From the NCBI GenBank assembly GCA_045617505.1, contig JAZLIS010000094.1, forward strand, positions 3,198-67,197: 64,000 nt of DNA. The letters are read 5' to 3'. Below the pieces are notes generated by a model. The model did no database searches. It saw only the letters and a program-made list of their open reading frames with translations, and was not told the DNA's origin. This document shows, one piece after another, positions 41,454 through 51,900 of this stretch (the first letter of the stretch is position 1; each line of letters begins with the position of its first letter). The DNA is from Cacconaster sp045617505 (lineage in GTDB: Bacteria; Bacteroidota; Bacteroidia; Bacteroidales; UBA932). The position numbers were made by a program, and so were the translations under genes.

Positions 41454-41956
41454 TGCTTTCTAATTATTGGCATATTGAGAAGCCCCACAATAAGGCCGCA
41501 TAGATAACAATACAGATGCAGCCAGGCGTTGCAGACCGGGAATAAGAAGCCTATTGCAATGTAGGCTATGATCCAAGCAGTGAAATATAGCTTCCTCTTG
41601 ACAAGAAACGTGATTCTTCCGATTAACGCATAACATACACCGGAAGCCCCTATGGTCGGAGTGATTGAGTCATACAGAAATGACAGGCTATCAACAGGGA
41701 ATGATGCCGATATTATGAAGGCCCCGATTAGTGTCCAGATGGAGACAGGATACAGGAATATAATAGAAAGCAGGCACCATACGTTGAGCAATGCGTGAAT
41801 GAACGAGGAATGGACGAATGGATATGCAATGCGGTTCCAAAATCCACAGCCCTTGTAAATGCCTGTGCTTTCTGCCGGAAAATTGAAAAAACACAGTATG
41901 ATGATGACTGCTACATACAACAGTGCCGCAGCTTGCGCTTCCTTTCTTCGTACCAT
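41450..41956 (-). CDS. Rhomboid-family intramembrane serine protease
   Basis: A 168-residue protein with about six membrane segments. It has HSSFIHALLNVW with His49, His54 and Asn58 in the spacing of GlpG His145/His150/Asn154. GASG at 103-106 holds the nucleophile candidate Ser105, and His147 in WLHLYCYLCGLIVG is the candidate catalytic base. The usual Gly three residues after that His is Cys150 here. Rhomboids cut substrates inside the membrane. The gene overlaps terL by 4 nt and the upstream gene by 46 nt, so it is built into the packaging block. Substrate unknown: a phage entry or lysis protein, the capsid protein's hydrophobic leader, or a host membrane protein are options. Confidence 0.8.
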   Translation of the reverse strand: MVRRKEAQAAALLYVAVIIILCFFNFPAESTGIYKGCGFWNRIAYPFVHSSFIHALLNVWCLLSIIFLYPVSIWTLIGAFIISASFPVDSLSFLYDSITPTIGASGVCYALIGRITFLVKRKLYFTAWIIAYIAIGFLFPVCNAWLHLYCYLCGLIVGLLNMPIIRKQ

Positions 41957-42348
41957 TGCTTCTTGATTTTTGATATTATCACCTTGGCGGAACCCGGTGT
42001 AAGGTAAAATTTCGGAGCCGGGCCGCTCAAAACGTCAAAGACAAGGTCGTAGATGGAGGCGGTGGGGCGTGTCTTTTTCAGTTCGCACACACGCTTGTAT
42101 ATCTCAAAATACATTTCCCTCTTTGTCGGCCGCATCTTCTCCAACTTGTCCCCTTTGATGATGTTCCCTACAACAATAGTAGCCCTCTCTTCACTGACCC
42201 AGAATCTTTTTGACGGCATATCGACCACACGGCGGTAGATTTCAGGGAGATAAACTTCCCTGGTTTGTGTGATCTGTTCTCGATAGGCACGCATTAAATC
42301 CCTATTGCGTTCCTCTTCGTACTCGAAATATGCCCCTATGTTTTTCAC
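41911..42348 (-). CDS. Hypothetical protein of the packaging block
   Basis: A 145-residue basic protein that starts with GTG at 42348 (KNIGAYFEYEEERNRDLMRA); ATG at 42294 would drop 18 residues. The sequence is helical (LPEIYRRVVDMPSKRFWVSE, ERATIVVGNIIKG), then basic at the C-terminus (ISKIKKQWYEERKRKLRHCC). Being first gene upstream of rhomboid and terL, it could be a terminase-associated DNA-binding protein and is a rival candidate for TerS. No family is firmly recognised. Confidence 0.5.
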   Translation of the reverse strand: MKNIGAYFEYEEERNRDLMRAYREQITQTREVYLPEIYRRVVDMPSKRFWVSEERATIVVGNIIKGDKLEKMRPTKREMYFEIYKRVCELKKTRPTASIYDLVFDVLSGPAPKFYLTPGSAKVIISKIKKQWYEERKRKLRHCCM

Positions 42349-42370
42349 ATTGCTGATAAAGAGTTATTTG

Positions 42371-42442
42371 CAAATTTAGACAAAATTTAGAGATGAAAGT
42401 TAATAAATAAAAAAATCGCACATTTCAACTGCCTTATATTTG
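42371..42442. promoter_or_regulatory. Divergent promoter region between terL block and scaffold gene
   Basis: On the plus strand TATATTTG (42435-42442, within CCTTATATTTGCTCC) fits the Bacteroidetes -7 element for the scaffold/capsid operon. On the minus strand TAAATTTG (plus coordinates 42371-42378) could serve the packaging block. The -33 boxes are poor on both sides, so late transcription may need a phage-modified polymerase. Confidence 0.45.
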
Positions 42443-42475
42443 CTCCTGGAGAATTGACAATAATTTCTACGTGCT

Positions 42476-43270
42476 ATGGCAGACAACAATAAAACAACCC
42501 AGCAGACGAAGCGCGAAATGGCGCTCCAGCGTCTGAAAGCCAAGAATCCCGAATCAAATTTCGAGGATGACGAAGCTATCTTTGGTCAGGTCAACGATGA
42601 CTATGACAACTACGAGAAGCAGATAGAAGATTACAAGGGACGCGAGAAGGCCTTTTCTGACCTCTTTTCAAGTGACCTGCGTGCTGCTCAGTTCCTTACC
42701 GATTGGAGGCAGGGGCAGGATCCTACTGTAAGTCTTATTCGCAAATTCGGCCCTGAGTTCAAGGAAGCTCTTGACGATCCCGAGAAGCAAGAAGCGCTGG
42801 CGCAGGCCAACAAGGAATATGCTGAACAGGTGGCAAAGGAGAAAGGCTTTGTCGAGGAATATATGAAAAACATCGATGAGACTATCAGCCACATTGACAA
42901 ACTCGAAGCGGATGGTACTTATCCGAAGGAGACCATTGATAAGGCAATGGAGCTGCTTCTTCTCATCGTAGCTGAGGGTTCACGTGGGAAATTCTCTCCC
43001 GAGACAATTGATATGGCAGTCAAGGCGGTCAATCACGACATTGATGTAAACAATGCCAATGAGGACGGAGTCGTGAAAGGGCGTAATGACAAATATGAAG
43101 AGAGGCTGCGTAAGGAGAAGAAGGGAGACGGAACCCCTGCGCTTGCTGGTAAGAATGGCACTCAGAAGCAGAATACTGACAAGCAGCCGAATCTCGGTGC
43201 TCTCGGCAACTTCGGCGGCGGCAGTCAGAATATCTGGGAGCGCGGTGGAGAGAAGCGTATCAAACAGTAA
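42476..43270 (+). CDS. Scaffolding protein
   Basis: A 264-residue acidic, helical protein (KREMALQRLKAKNPESNFED; YDNYEKQIEDYKGREKAFSD). It has a low-complexity Gly/Asn/Lys linker and a short C-terminal peptide IWERGGEKRIK at residues 253-263. Length, acidity, helicity and its place directly before the capsid gene fit a scaffold whose C-terminus binds the coat protein. The same C-terminal peptide recurs in the HAD protein at 59946. It is not a protease fusion; no catalytic motif is seen. Confidence 0.75.
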   Translation: MADNNKTTQQTKREMALQRLKAKNPESNFEDDEAIFGQVNDDYDNYEKQIEDYKGREKAFSDLFSSDLRAAQFLTDWRQGQDPTVSLIRKFGPEFKEALDDPEKQEALAQANKEYAEQVAKEKGFVEEYMKNIDETISHIDKLEADGTYPKETIDKAMELLLLIVAEGSRGKFSPETIDMAVKAVNHDIDVNNANEDGVVKGRNDKYEERLRKEKKGDGTPALAGKNGTQKQNTDKQPNLGALGNFGGGSQNIWERGGEKRIKQ

Positions 43271-43314
43271 CCATTTTCACTATTTCAATATTGTTTAATT
43301 AAAATCAAACAGAA

Positions 43315-44787
43315 ATGAAGACATTCAAAAAGTTTGGAGGCATTCTGTTCTCCTTCTTCCTGACCCTCATCACGTTTACGCTGGGGGCATCTTCTGGCGT
43401 TATGGTTGCTGATGCGAGCAACCTTCCTGACGCCGGTGTAACTTCTGCTGGCGAAGGCGGAACCGCTGGCATTGCAACTGAAACTCAGGGCCGCCAGGAC
43501 GGTGACTCGGACTTCTACACCAAGGATATTGACCAGCGAATCACAAAGATTCGTCCTATGGCAACTCCTATTGACCAGATCAGCCGCTATGCGAAGGCTC
43601 AGCCGTCAAAGAGTTTCGAGGTCAAGTATTACTCTGTCGGCACACGTCCTATCAAGTGCACCCTGTCGAATGCCATTGAAGCGCAGGATTCAGGTGCAAG
43701 TGTTGAGTTGACCGTTGATGATTCCAATATGTTCACCCTTGACGATACTATCCGTGTCGTTGGCGTGAAGGGAACCTACGATGACAAGGGCGTTGCTTAT
43801 GATCCGGACGATGAGAACACCCCTGACCTTGTGCTCTGCGTCTGCGGCCGTAACGATTCTACCTCTATGCCTGTTGTCTATGCTGTCAACGGAAACAAGG
43901 ATGCTAATGGACAGACAATCTACGTTCCTGCCATTCCTGCCGGTACTACCCTCGTGCGTATGGGCAAAGCCTGCGGCGAACTTGATGTTCAGACCGGTCG
44001 CTTCAATAACATTCCGACTGCTGAGGTTCAGTATTGCCAGAACTTTATGATTCAGGTTGAGCAGTCAACCTTCGATAAGATTGCGGACAAGGAGGTTGAA
44101 TGGAACTTCTCTGACATTGAGGAAGATGGCATCTATGATATGCGTCTTGCGCAGGAGAATACATATCTCTTCGGCGTTAAGAACGTCATCCATCACCCTA
44201 CAAAGAACGGAATGGCCACCTGGTTCACGGGCGGTATCTGGTATATGGCCGGAAAGGACATCGAGGTTGGAGAATGGGACGCTGACAAGCAGTGCGCTGT
44301 AATCTCTGATGAGAATCTTGTTGACATCACCAAGGACCTCTTTGTTGGCACAGGCATTGGCAATAAGCGCAAGATTCTTCTCTGCGGCTCTGATATGCTC
44401 TCTGCCTTCTCCAAGATCAAGAGCGACAAGTTCCGTCTCAAAGATACTGTTGAGGTATGGAATCTCAAGTTCAAGAGCTGGGATACCGACTTCGGCGAGG
44501 TGCTTACTATCCATCACGAGCTGTTCGATGCGAACGGTATGTCTGATTGTGGCTTCGCAATGGATCCTGAATACCTCACCAAGAAAACCCATATCTCCTG
44601 GTCTCGCAATATACTTGACCTCAAGAAGGCTGGTGTGCGCAGGACTGATGCAGTCGTTATTCAGGAGGTGGCTTGTCTTTACCTGCGTTATGCAAAGGCT
44701 CACGCTCGTATGCGACTGGCCAAGGCTCCTGCAGCAGACAGTGGCTCTGGTTCCGGCAGCGGTTCCGGCAGCGGTTCAGGTGCATAA
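43315..44787 (+). CDS. Major capsid protein with hydrophobic leader
   Basis: A 490-residue protein between scaffold and connector genes, followed by a strong terminator, as expected for the most expressed phage gene. Residues 1-35 are MKTFKKFGGILFSFFLTLIT and FTLGASSG, a basic then hydrophobic segment like a signal peptide or membrane anchor, which is unusual for a coat protein. After it, KIRPMATPIDQISRYAKAQP and a beta-rich body (FEVKYYSVGTRPIKCTLSNA) follow. The tail is a Ser-Gly repeat at about 476-489. HK97-type fold is inferred from position only. Cleavage of the leader as a delta domain is possible. Confidence 0.75.
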   Translation: MKTFKKFGGILFSFFLTLITFTLGASSGVMVADASNLPDAGVTSAGEGGTAGIATETQGRQDGDSDFYTKDIDQRITKIRPMATPIDQISRYAKAQPSKSFEVKYYSVGTRPIKCTLSNAIEAQDSGASVELTVDDSNMFTLDDTIRVVGVKGTYDDKGVAYDPDDENTPDLVLCVCGRNDSTSMPVVYAVNGNKDANGQTIYVPAIPAGTTLVRMGKACGELDVQTGRFNNIPTAEVQYCQNFMIQVEQSTFDKIADKEVEWNFSDIEEDGIYDMRLAQENTYLFGVKNVIHHPTKNGMATWFTGGIWYMAGKDIEVGEWDADKQCAVISDENLVDITKDLFVGTGIGNKRKILLCGSDMLSAFSKIKSDKFRLKDTVEVWNLKFKSWDTDFGEVLTIHHELFDANGMSDCGFAMDPEYLTKKTHISWSRNILDLKKAGVRRTDAVVIQEVACLYLRYAKAHARMRLAKAPAADSGSGSGSGSGSGSGA

Positions 44788-44811
44788 TCCAACCGATAAA
44801 AGCTAAACCGT

Positions 44812-44845
44812 GCAGGGCGGGCAAGACGGCCCGTCCTGCTTTTTT
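44812..44845 (+). terminator. Rho-independent terminator after capsid gene
   Basis: GCAGGGCGGGC (44812-44822) pairs with GCCCGTCCTGC (44829-44839) with one G-U pair, loop AAGACG, followed by six Ts (44840-44845). A classic strong intrinsic terminator after the capsid gene. Confidence 0.85.
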
Positions 44846-44859
44846 ATATTATCAACATT

Positions 44860-45264
44860 ATGAATATGAAAAAGTACAAAGCAAAAACAGACATCCACAT
44901 CAGCGTAGTGCTGAAAAGTGGTAAGAGCGCTCACATAACCTTTGCCTCGCAGACGGGTGGGGGCAGCGTGTATTACACGGACAACAAGGAGATTCAGGAG
45001 GCAATCAAGAAGCATCCTAAATTCGGAAAGCTCTTCAAGGAAGTCGCAGTAGAGGAGCCAAAACCAAAGGTGGAGAAGAATGATGCGAAAAAAAAGTCCA
45101 AGGCCAGCAAGAAGGCCGAGTTGAAGAAAGTGTCCGTGACCGACCTCGATAGCGCAAAAGACTATTTGAGCGAAAAGTTTGACGTCAGTCGCACCAAGCT
45201 AAAGAGCGAGAAGGAAATCAAGGCGGAAGCCAAGAAACACGGAATCGAATTCGAGGGAATCTAA
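44860..45264 (+). CDS. Small Lys-rich structural protein
   Basis: A 134-residue protein. The N-terminal half is beta-like (DIHISVVLKSGKSAHITFAS). A Lys/Ala/Glu linker follows (about 68-90) and then a C-terminal helical motif KVSVTDLDSAKDYLSEKFDV, SRTKLKSEKEIK with similarity in form to HeH/LEM-type short helical domains. Its position between capsid and connector genes fits a head-completion or decoration protein. Function not established. Confidence 0.5.
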   Translation: MNMKKYKAKTDIHISVVLKSGKSAHITFASQTGGGSVYYTDNKEIQEAIKKHPKFGKLFKEVAVEEPKPKVEKNDAKKKSKASKKAELKKVSVTDLDSAKDYLSEKFDVSRTKLKSEKEIKAEAKKHGIEFEGI

Positions 45265-45270
45265 TCTGCT

Positions 45271-45915
45271 ATGTTGTTCGCTATTGATACTCTTAAACGT
45301 GAGATCCGCATTGCTCTTGACCAGAACAATGTGAGCGCACAATTATTCAACCTGGATGATGTTGATACCCTGTCTCTTGAAGAAATTATAGAGAGCAAAA
45401 TCGCAGATGCTGCACGAATCGTCGAGAACAATGCTCCGGCATATCTTCTCGATTCAGGGAAAGCCTTTGCGGACAGTATCGAGTGGGAAAGTACGGTCGG
45501 AATAGGCGCAGGACGCATATTGCTTCCTGATGACTTCCTCCGGCTCGTTTGTTTCCAGATGAGCGATTGGTCAAGAGCGGTTTCGGTTGCCATTGATGAA
45601 AATGACCCTTTGTATCAGCGGCAGTCAAGCCGCTTCGCTGGTGTAAGGGGCAATCCCCAGCGGCCGGTTGTCGCTATCACGGGTCAGCCAGGTGGACTTG
45701 TGCTTGAATTCTTCTCCTGCTCTGCCGGCAGGAATGTATATGTAAAACAGGCAAGATACATTGCTATTCCGGTTGTTGAGGAAGGACAGATAGACATTTG
45801 CGAGAAGCTGAAACCGTCTGTTGTCTATTATGCTGCCTACCTCGTTGCCGCAAGCATCAATGACGGCACCCTTGCCCAGAATCTTTTGAACATCAGTAAT
45901 GAACTAATGAAATGA
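45271..45915 (+). CDS. Head-tail connector (adaptor) protein
   Basis: A 214-residue protein. An N-terminal helical part (IDTLKREIRIALDQNNVSAQ; IIESKIADAARIVENNAPAY) leads to a beta-rich centre (GRILLPDDFLRLVCFQMSDW) and a C-terminal helix (YYAAYLVAASINDGTLAQNL). This build resembles adaptor proteins that bind the portal bottom in short-tailed phages (P22 gp4 or T7 gp11 type). It overlaps the start of the giant adhesin gene by 4 nt. Confidence 0.55.
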   Translation: MLFAIDTLKREIRIALDQNNVSAQLFNLDDVDTLSLEEIIESKIADAARIVENNAPAYLLDSGKAFADSIEWESTVGIGAGRILLPDDFLRLVCFQMSDWSRAVSVAIDENDPLYQRQSSRFAGVRGNPQRPVVAITGQPGGLVLEFFSCSAGRNVYVKQARYIAIPVVEEGQIDICEKLKPSVVYYAAYLVAASINDGTLAQNLLNISNELMK

Positions 45916-48900
45916 TTGACATTAACAACTTAGGCACATTTGCATCAGTAGATGCGTTGTGGGCCGCGCACCCTGAAGGCGGACACGAAGGTGACTATGC
46001 TACGGTTGATGGGGTCAAGTACCAATGGAATAAATACGATCGTATTTGGGAAAATGCCTCAACAACCACGCAGAGCACAGCCCGGCAGACGCAAACCTTT
46101 GGCGGTGATGTGGTCATAAACAACAATCTTACGGTTGGCAATCGTCTCAAGGTGAACGGCCTTATTCAGGCAAAAGGTATCAAGCAACCGAACAGAGGTC
46201 TATTCTTGACAATAACTGAACTGCGTGCTGCATATCCTTCTCCGGAGATTGGCGATTGGGCAACTGTCGGCAACACCGTCCCTGCTGAAGTTTGGGTTTG
46301 CCAGACTCCGGGAATTTGGACTGACACAGGACAGACGGGAGGAATAGACGCGATGGACTTCTCTGAAATAGACGCATTGCAGACAGCTGTTTCTCTCCTT
46401 GAATCTGCGCTGGATACTTTGATGGAAGGCGATGTTTCAAGTGCCATTGACAATTTCAATGAAGTCATAGACTTCTTGTCTGGAGTTGAGGATGATGAAT
46501 CGCTCGTTTCACTGTTGACAAACCTTGAAAACAAGGACACTCAATTGACGAATGCGATAGCTGCAGTAAACACCATCCTTGCTGACGGATTCCGCTTGCG
46601 TGGGCTTGCCAATACCGCAACCAATCCGGGAACGCCTTCGGGAAGGGTTGCATACATTGTCACCTCCGCAGGCTCGTATTCAAATTTCCTCGTATCTGCA
46701 AATACCCCGGCAACGGTGGCGGATAATGAGATTGCTCTGTTGATGTGGGCCGGTGGCACATATTGGACCAAGGTCACACTTGATATTGCGAAGAAGTCAG
46801 TAATCAATGCCGTTATTGATGAGCTGGATGACACCATTTCTGCTCTACAGACATCTATCGGCACAACAATTCAGGCGCTTGCATCGAGGGTGACGGCATT
46901 GGAGAACCCGAAAAGCATATACAATCCAACGATTGAGGCTCCGCTGACACAGGGTTACTATTCCCTTTATGATCAGGACAATGCGAATTCCTCGGCGCTC
47001 AATGTAGCCAAGAGCAACAACAAAGCGGTACTTGGCCTGATTATCTCGTTTATGAGCGAGGCCGGCAAATGGAAAACGTATCAATATGTAGGCTCTGACG
47101 TAGAGAACACAAATTGGTTCAACACCGAGAATTGGAAAGACTTTGGTGCACAGGAGCCGGGATCCGAAAATTATATCATCATAGAAAGCGTTGTCGGCGC
47201 TCCGTCCGGAGGTTCCTTCTACACTCTTGAAACTGCGATACAGGCTCTTATCACTTTCCAGAACAACTCGGGAATATCGTATGCGAAGAAGGGCCTTATC
47301 ATCGGTTATGTCGTTGCGGAGAATCAGATGGAGACAAAGCAGTTCCAGGGAGAGATTTCCGATTTCAACGAACCTTCGCTGTGGAAAGACTTTGGTGGCG
47401 GTGGCAGTCAGGTAGAAACGAGCGACAGACCGGTGGCTGATGGCGAGGATGCTTTCTCCACAGGTGGCGCATACGAGTTGATACCTACCGGCATAGAAGA
47501 GATAGAATCAGAACGCACCGATAGTTCGTTGAAGATTCATCTTATCAATGCCGCAGGGGACGAAATCGGAGATCCTGTTACGATTCCGACCGGCACAGGC
47601 GGTGGCGGTGGTGGCAGCGGTGCGAAAATCGTATCCGTCAACTTTGAACATTCTCCGTTCTATGCCGCTGCTGGGGGTTCGTTCCTTCTGAAAGCAGCAA
47701 TACGTTCCGTAGTCACGCAGGGGTCGGATACGACATCCGAGACAATTGAATCTATCACAATTACGGACAGAGACACAAATCAGGTGTTGTATTCAAACCG
47801 TGCGGTAAACCAGCCGAGCAGTGATGATTCCGAGGACTATTCATTCCAATTTGACCTGAGCAGTTTCTTCCTCGAAGCTGGATCTCGCAGGCTACGTCTT
47901 ACGGCCACAGATACGGCAGGCGATACAGGAAGCCGCACAATTACCGTTGTGGCAGTGGATGTAACCGTTCAGACCCCGGATTCGCTCAATGCCAACTATG
48001 TGTTGACAACGGATGCGAGCAAGTCCATTTCATTGTATAAGTTCCCGAATAACCAGAGCGACCAGGGTATTCGCGCAACAGTGAAGATTCTGATAAGCGG
48101 TGTTTGGAAAACACTTGGAACGGCGGTTGTCCACGATACCTACACTCATAATATCACCGTAAATCCGAATAATGTTGCTGGAGCTGCACTTACACACGGA
48201 AGCTACCTTTTGAAGATTCAGGGAGAAGATGTCGCGTCCGGCACCCTCGGCAATATCATCTATTCTTCGCTTATGGTTGTGAATCCTCAGTCCAACGTTC
48301 CTGTTGTGGCTATCAGATACAATGACCAGAACGACGGAGAGGTGAAACTGTATGAGACGGTAAAGATTGATGTGGCTGTTTATAACAATTCCTCTGCACC
48401 GGTTTCTGTAACATTGAAAAGGAATTCAGCCGTTGTTTCTTCATTTGAGGCGAACAAGAGCCGTACATACTCGATTAACCAGCAGATTGCGGATGTCGCT
48501 TCTGATGGCACTGCTACATTGGTATATATCGCTTCTGCAGGCAATAACGCGCAGAGTGGGGCCATTACACTTTTGGTCCAGGGGAGTGCGATAGATGCGG
48601 CGCTCACGAGTGGGGCTGCCTATAATTTTGATTTCGCAACCAGGAGCAATCAGGAGGCGAGCCACGCAATCGAAAGCGGAGATTTCAGCATTGTCCTCAA
48701 CGGTGTGAACTGGTCATCCAATGGCTTTGCCAATTACCTTGGCCAGACGGCGCTTCGTGTTGCGGAGAATGTGACGGGCGTACTTAATCACGCGCCATTC
48801 GCAAATTCTGCCATTGAGAATACCGGTATGGCCATTCAGTTTGCCTTCGCTACCAATCATATAGCTGATGACAGCGCGAAGTTGCTTGAATGCTATGACC

Positions 48901-51900
48901 CGAATAATGGCGCCGGATTCTACATCACAGGAAAAAAGATTGCCATATTCTGCAAGAACGGTGTTGACAATCTCGTTGAGAGATCATATCCGAATGGTGA
49001 GATTGTGACGGTCGGCATTGTAGTGGAGCCTGGAGACATCTTTATCGGAAGAAACGGCACTCGTTATTCGATGATGAAGTTATTCATCAACGGTGAGGAA
49101 GCCGGATGCCTTGGCTATGTCCCGGGAGGAAGCAATCTTTACCAGGCCCGAAACATCACGTTCAACGGACAACAGGGAGACTTCTACCTGTATTGGATTA
49201 TTGGCTGGAACAACTATGTCGAATGGCAACAGGCGTTCTACAATTATCTCGTAAAGGTGAAGAACACTCCGGTAATGGTTGCCGAATACGATTTTGAAAA
49301 CGTGTTCCCCGGCTCCACGATCAACGGACCGTCCGCTTCCGAGTTGCTCGCGAAGGGTATGCCTTATCTCGTTGAGGCCCCTTATAATGGCAGTGATGTG
49401 AAGGCTCTCGACAATACAACCTCGACAAGTCAGAAGAATTACATCACCCTGTATTATTATGATCCTGAAAAACCTTGGCGCAGTTTTGTTGCGACAGATG
49501 TGCAGCGAAGGAATCAGGGCACAACTTCCGCAAAGCGTCCTATCAAAAATGCGCGGTATTATCTTGCAAAAAGCAAAGGTTCGGGAAAGAACACCACAGT
49601 AACGCCTTTGTATCCGGATTATGACAATGAAGATGCGTTGTTGACGTACCAGCTTTTCGCCCTTAACAAGGTGAGGGTTGGAGACAACACTATCCCGGTT
49701 GACATAATCACCGTCAAGGTGGACTATTCGGATAGCTCAAATGCCAATGACTGCGGTGCTTGCAATATGATGAACGCAACGTACAGGATGCTCGGAGCCA
49801 ATTATCTCACACCGGCGCAGCGTTTCTTCAATGGGCATTGGGATAGTGGTGATGTGCATCTGACGGGACTTCAACTCAATCACTCTACGGCCAATCATCC
49901 GATTGCTATGTACCGGAGCGAGACGGGTACACTTTCAGACCTCGTTTTCTACGCGAAGGGAAATTGGAAGGAGGACAAGGGCGAGCAGTTGGCGCTCGGC
50001 TTCAACGATACTCCGGGATACAATCTCGGTTGCAAGAATTATGGAGATTTCGTTGAATTCTTCGGCCTCGAAGATGAAACGTTGATTCAGGTCAAGACCA
50101 GATTCCTCTCCAACAATACTGTCAAGGACACAAGTAAGTTGTATCTTCTTTCTTTGTATTGCGGAAGTTCATACATCTTTATGAGATATGATGCTTCTGA
50201 CGGATGGTATGAGTCAACAGGCTCTATGCGGCAGGTCAACGGGCAATGGGTAGTGACCGGTGATGTCCTCAATCCTGTTGAGGGATTTGAACTCATTACC
50301 TATCAGGGATTCGATTGGTTCCAGGGAGTTGACAGCGTTGAAACGATGATGGAAATGAAGGCCGACAAGTCATCCTGGGTGCAGAAACTTGTGGACGGCG
50401 GTGATATCAGTGCGGACACATTCCCTGCGTGGACCTATTATTTCGAGTGTATGGTTGATAACGATCAGCTTGCCATTGACTATGCTCTTGGAAAGAAGGT
50501 TCCTTACAACCTGTATCGCTTCCTTCGCTTCTGTGATTCTTGTGATTACAGCAAAGTGACCGGATGGAAGACCATTTGGCAGCAGAACCTGTATAAGTAT
50601 GCGAATCCGTATGCACTGTTCGCATACAATGCGTTCACCGACTATCTGGCAGCCGTTGACCAGCAGGCGAAGAATATGCAGCCTATGTGGTTCCTCGATG
50701 ACGGTGGCACTGTCAACAATGGAGTCTATAACGATGAGAAGTATCTGCGAATGTATCCGAATAAGATATATGACGCTGACTCGCTTCTCGGAAAGGACAA
50801 TGACGGTGGAGCAACTGTTGATGCAGAAGTTGATCCGAACAAGCCTTCTGACCAAAGTACCGGATACGCAAATCCTTATGCTGGTTGGGGAAGCGTCCTT
50901 TGGAACAATATCTATCGTCAGCAGTCCGTCTATATTGATGCTGCCGGGAATGAGATTTCAATGAGGACTGTCGTAGCAGCGATGAGGATGGGACAGATAA
51001 CTGTCGATGATTTGACATTGCGCCCGTTCTCTCCTGAAGGGGCAAAGCATTTCTTCGTTGACAGTATCTTGAAGAGGTGGCAGAAAACGGTTTCTTCCTT
51101 TGACGGAGAAAAGAAGTTCATCAGTTTCACCGAGACGGCAGATGCCCTGTACTATTATGCCTTGCACGGGTTGCGTCTTACGGCAATTCCTGACTTTATC
51201 GACAAGCGATTCAAGTTCCGCGATGGATTCTACCAGACAGGACTGTTCTTTGACGGTGTAGTCAGTGCGCGTGTCAATGCGGCGGCAGGTACGAAAATCA
51301 CAATCAAGGCTGCAAAGACAGGCTATTTCGGAATAGGCAATGATGCTTCCGGCAACTTGTCGGAGAGTTGTTATCTGGAGGCTGGAGAGGAATACGAGTT
51401 TACAAACTTCTCACATCAGGAAGGTGCTCTTCTCTATATCTATCAGTGCAACCGAATGAGCGAACTCGACCTTTCTGAAATATCAATCTCTTCCGCATCG
51501 TTTGATGCACTTGAATTGATTGAGAAACTAAAGATAGGTTCAACTACTCATCAGAATCTCACGATAGGTGGCTATGCTCCGCTTACGTCTCTTCCTCTTG
51601 GTGAAATGCCGTTCCTGCAGGAACTTGATATTCGGAACACCCTTGTTTCGTCCGTAAACGCAAGCGGATGTCCTCGGTTGACGAAGGTATATGCGGAAGG
51701 CTCACAGCTGTCAGCTTTCACGGCAGCAGAGACTTCTCCTATTGATACGCTGCACCTTCCTGCGACAGTGAGCGAACTTGTTTTCGTGAACCTCCCGAAC
51801 CTCACTTATCCGGGTGGATTGACAATGGCTGGCAAGTCGAATATCACGGCGCTGCGCATTGAAGGATGCCCGAATATCAAGAAGGATGAATTGCTGGCTG

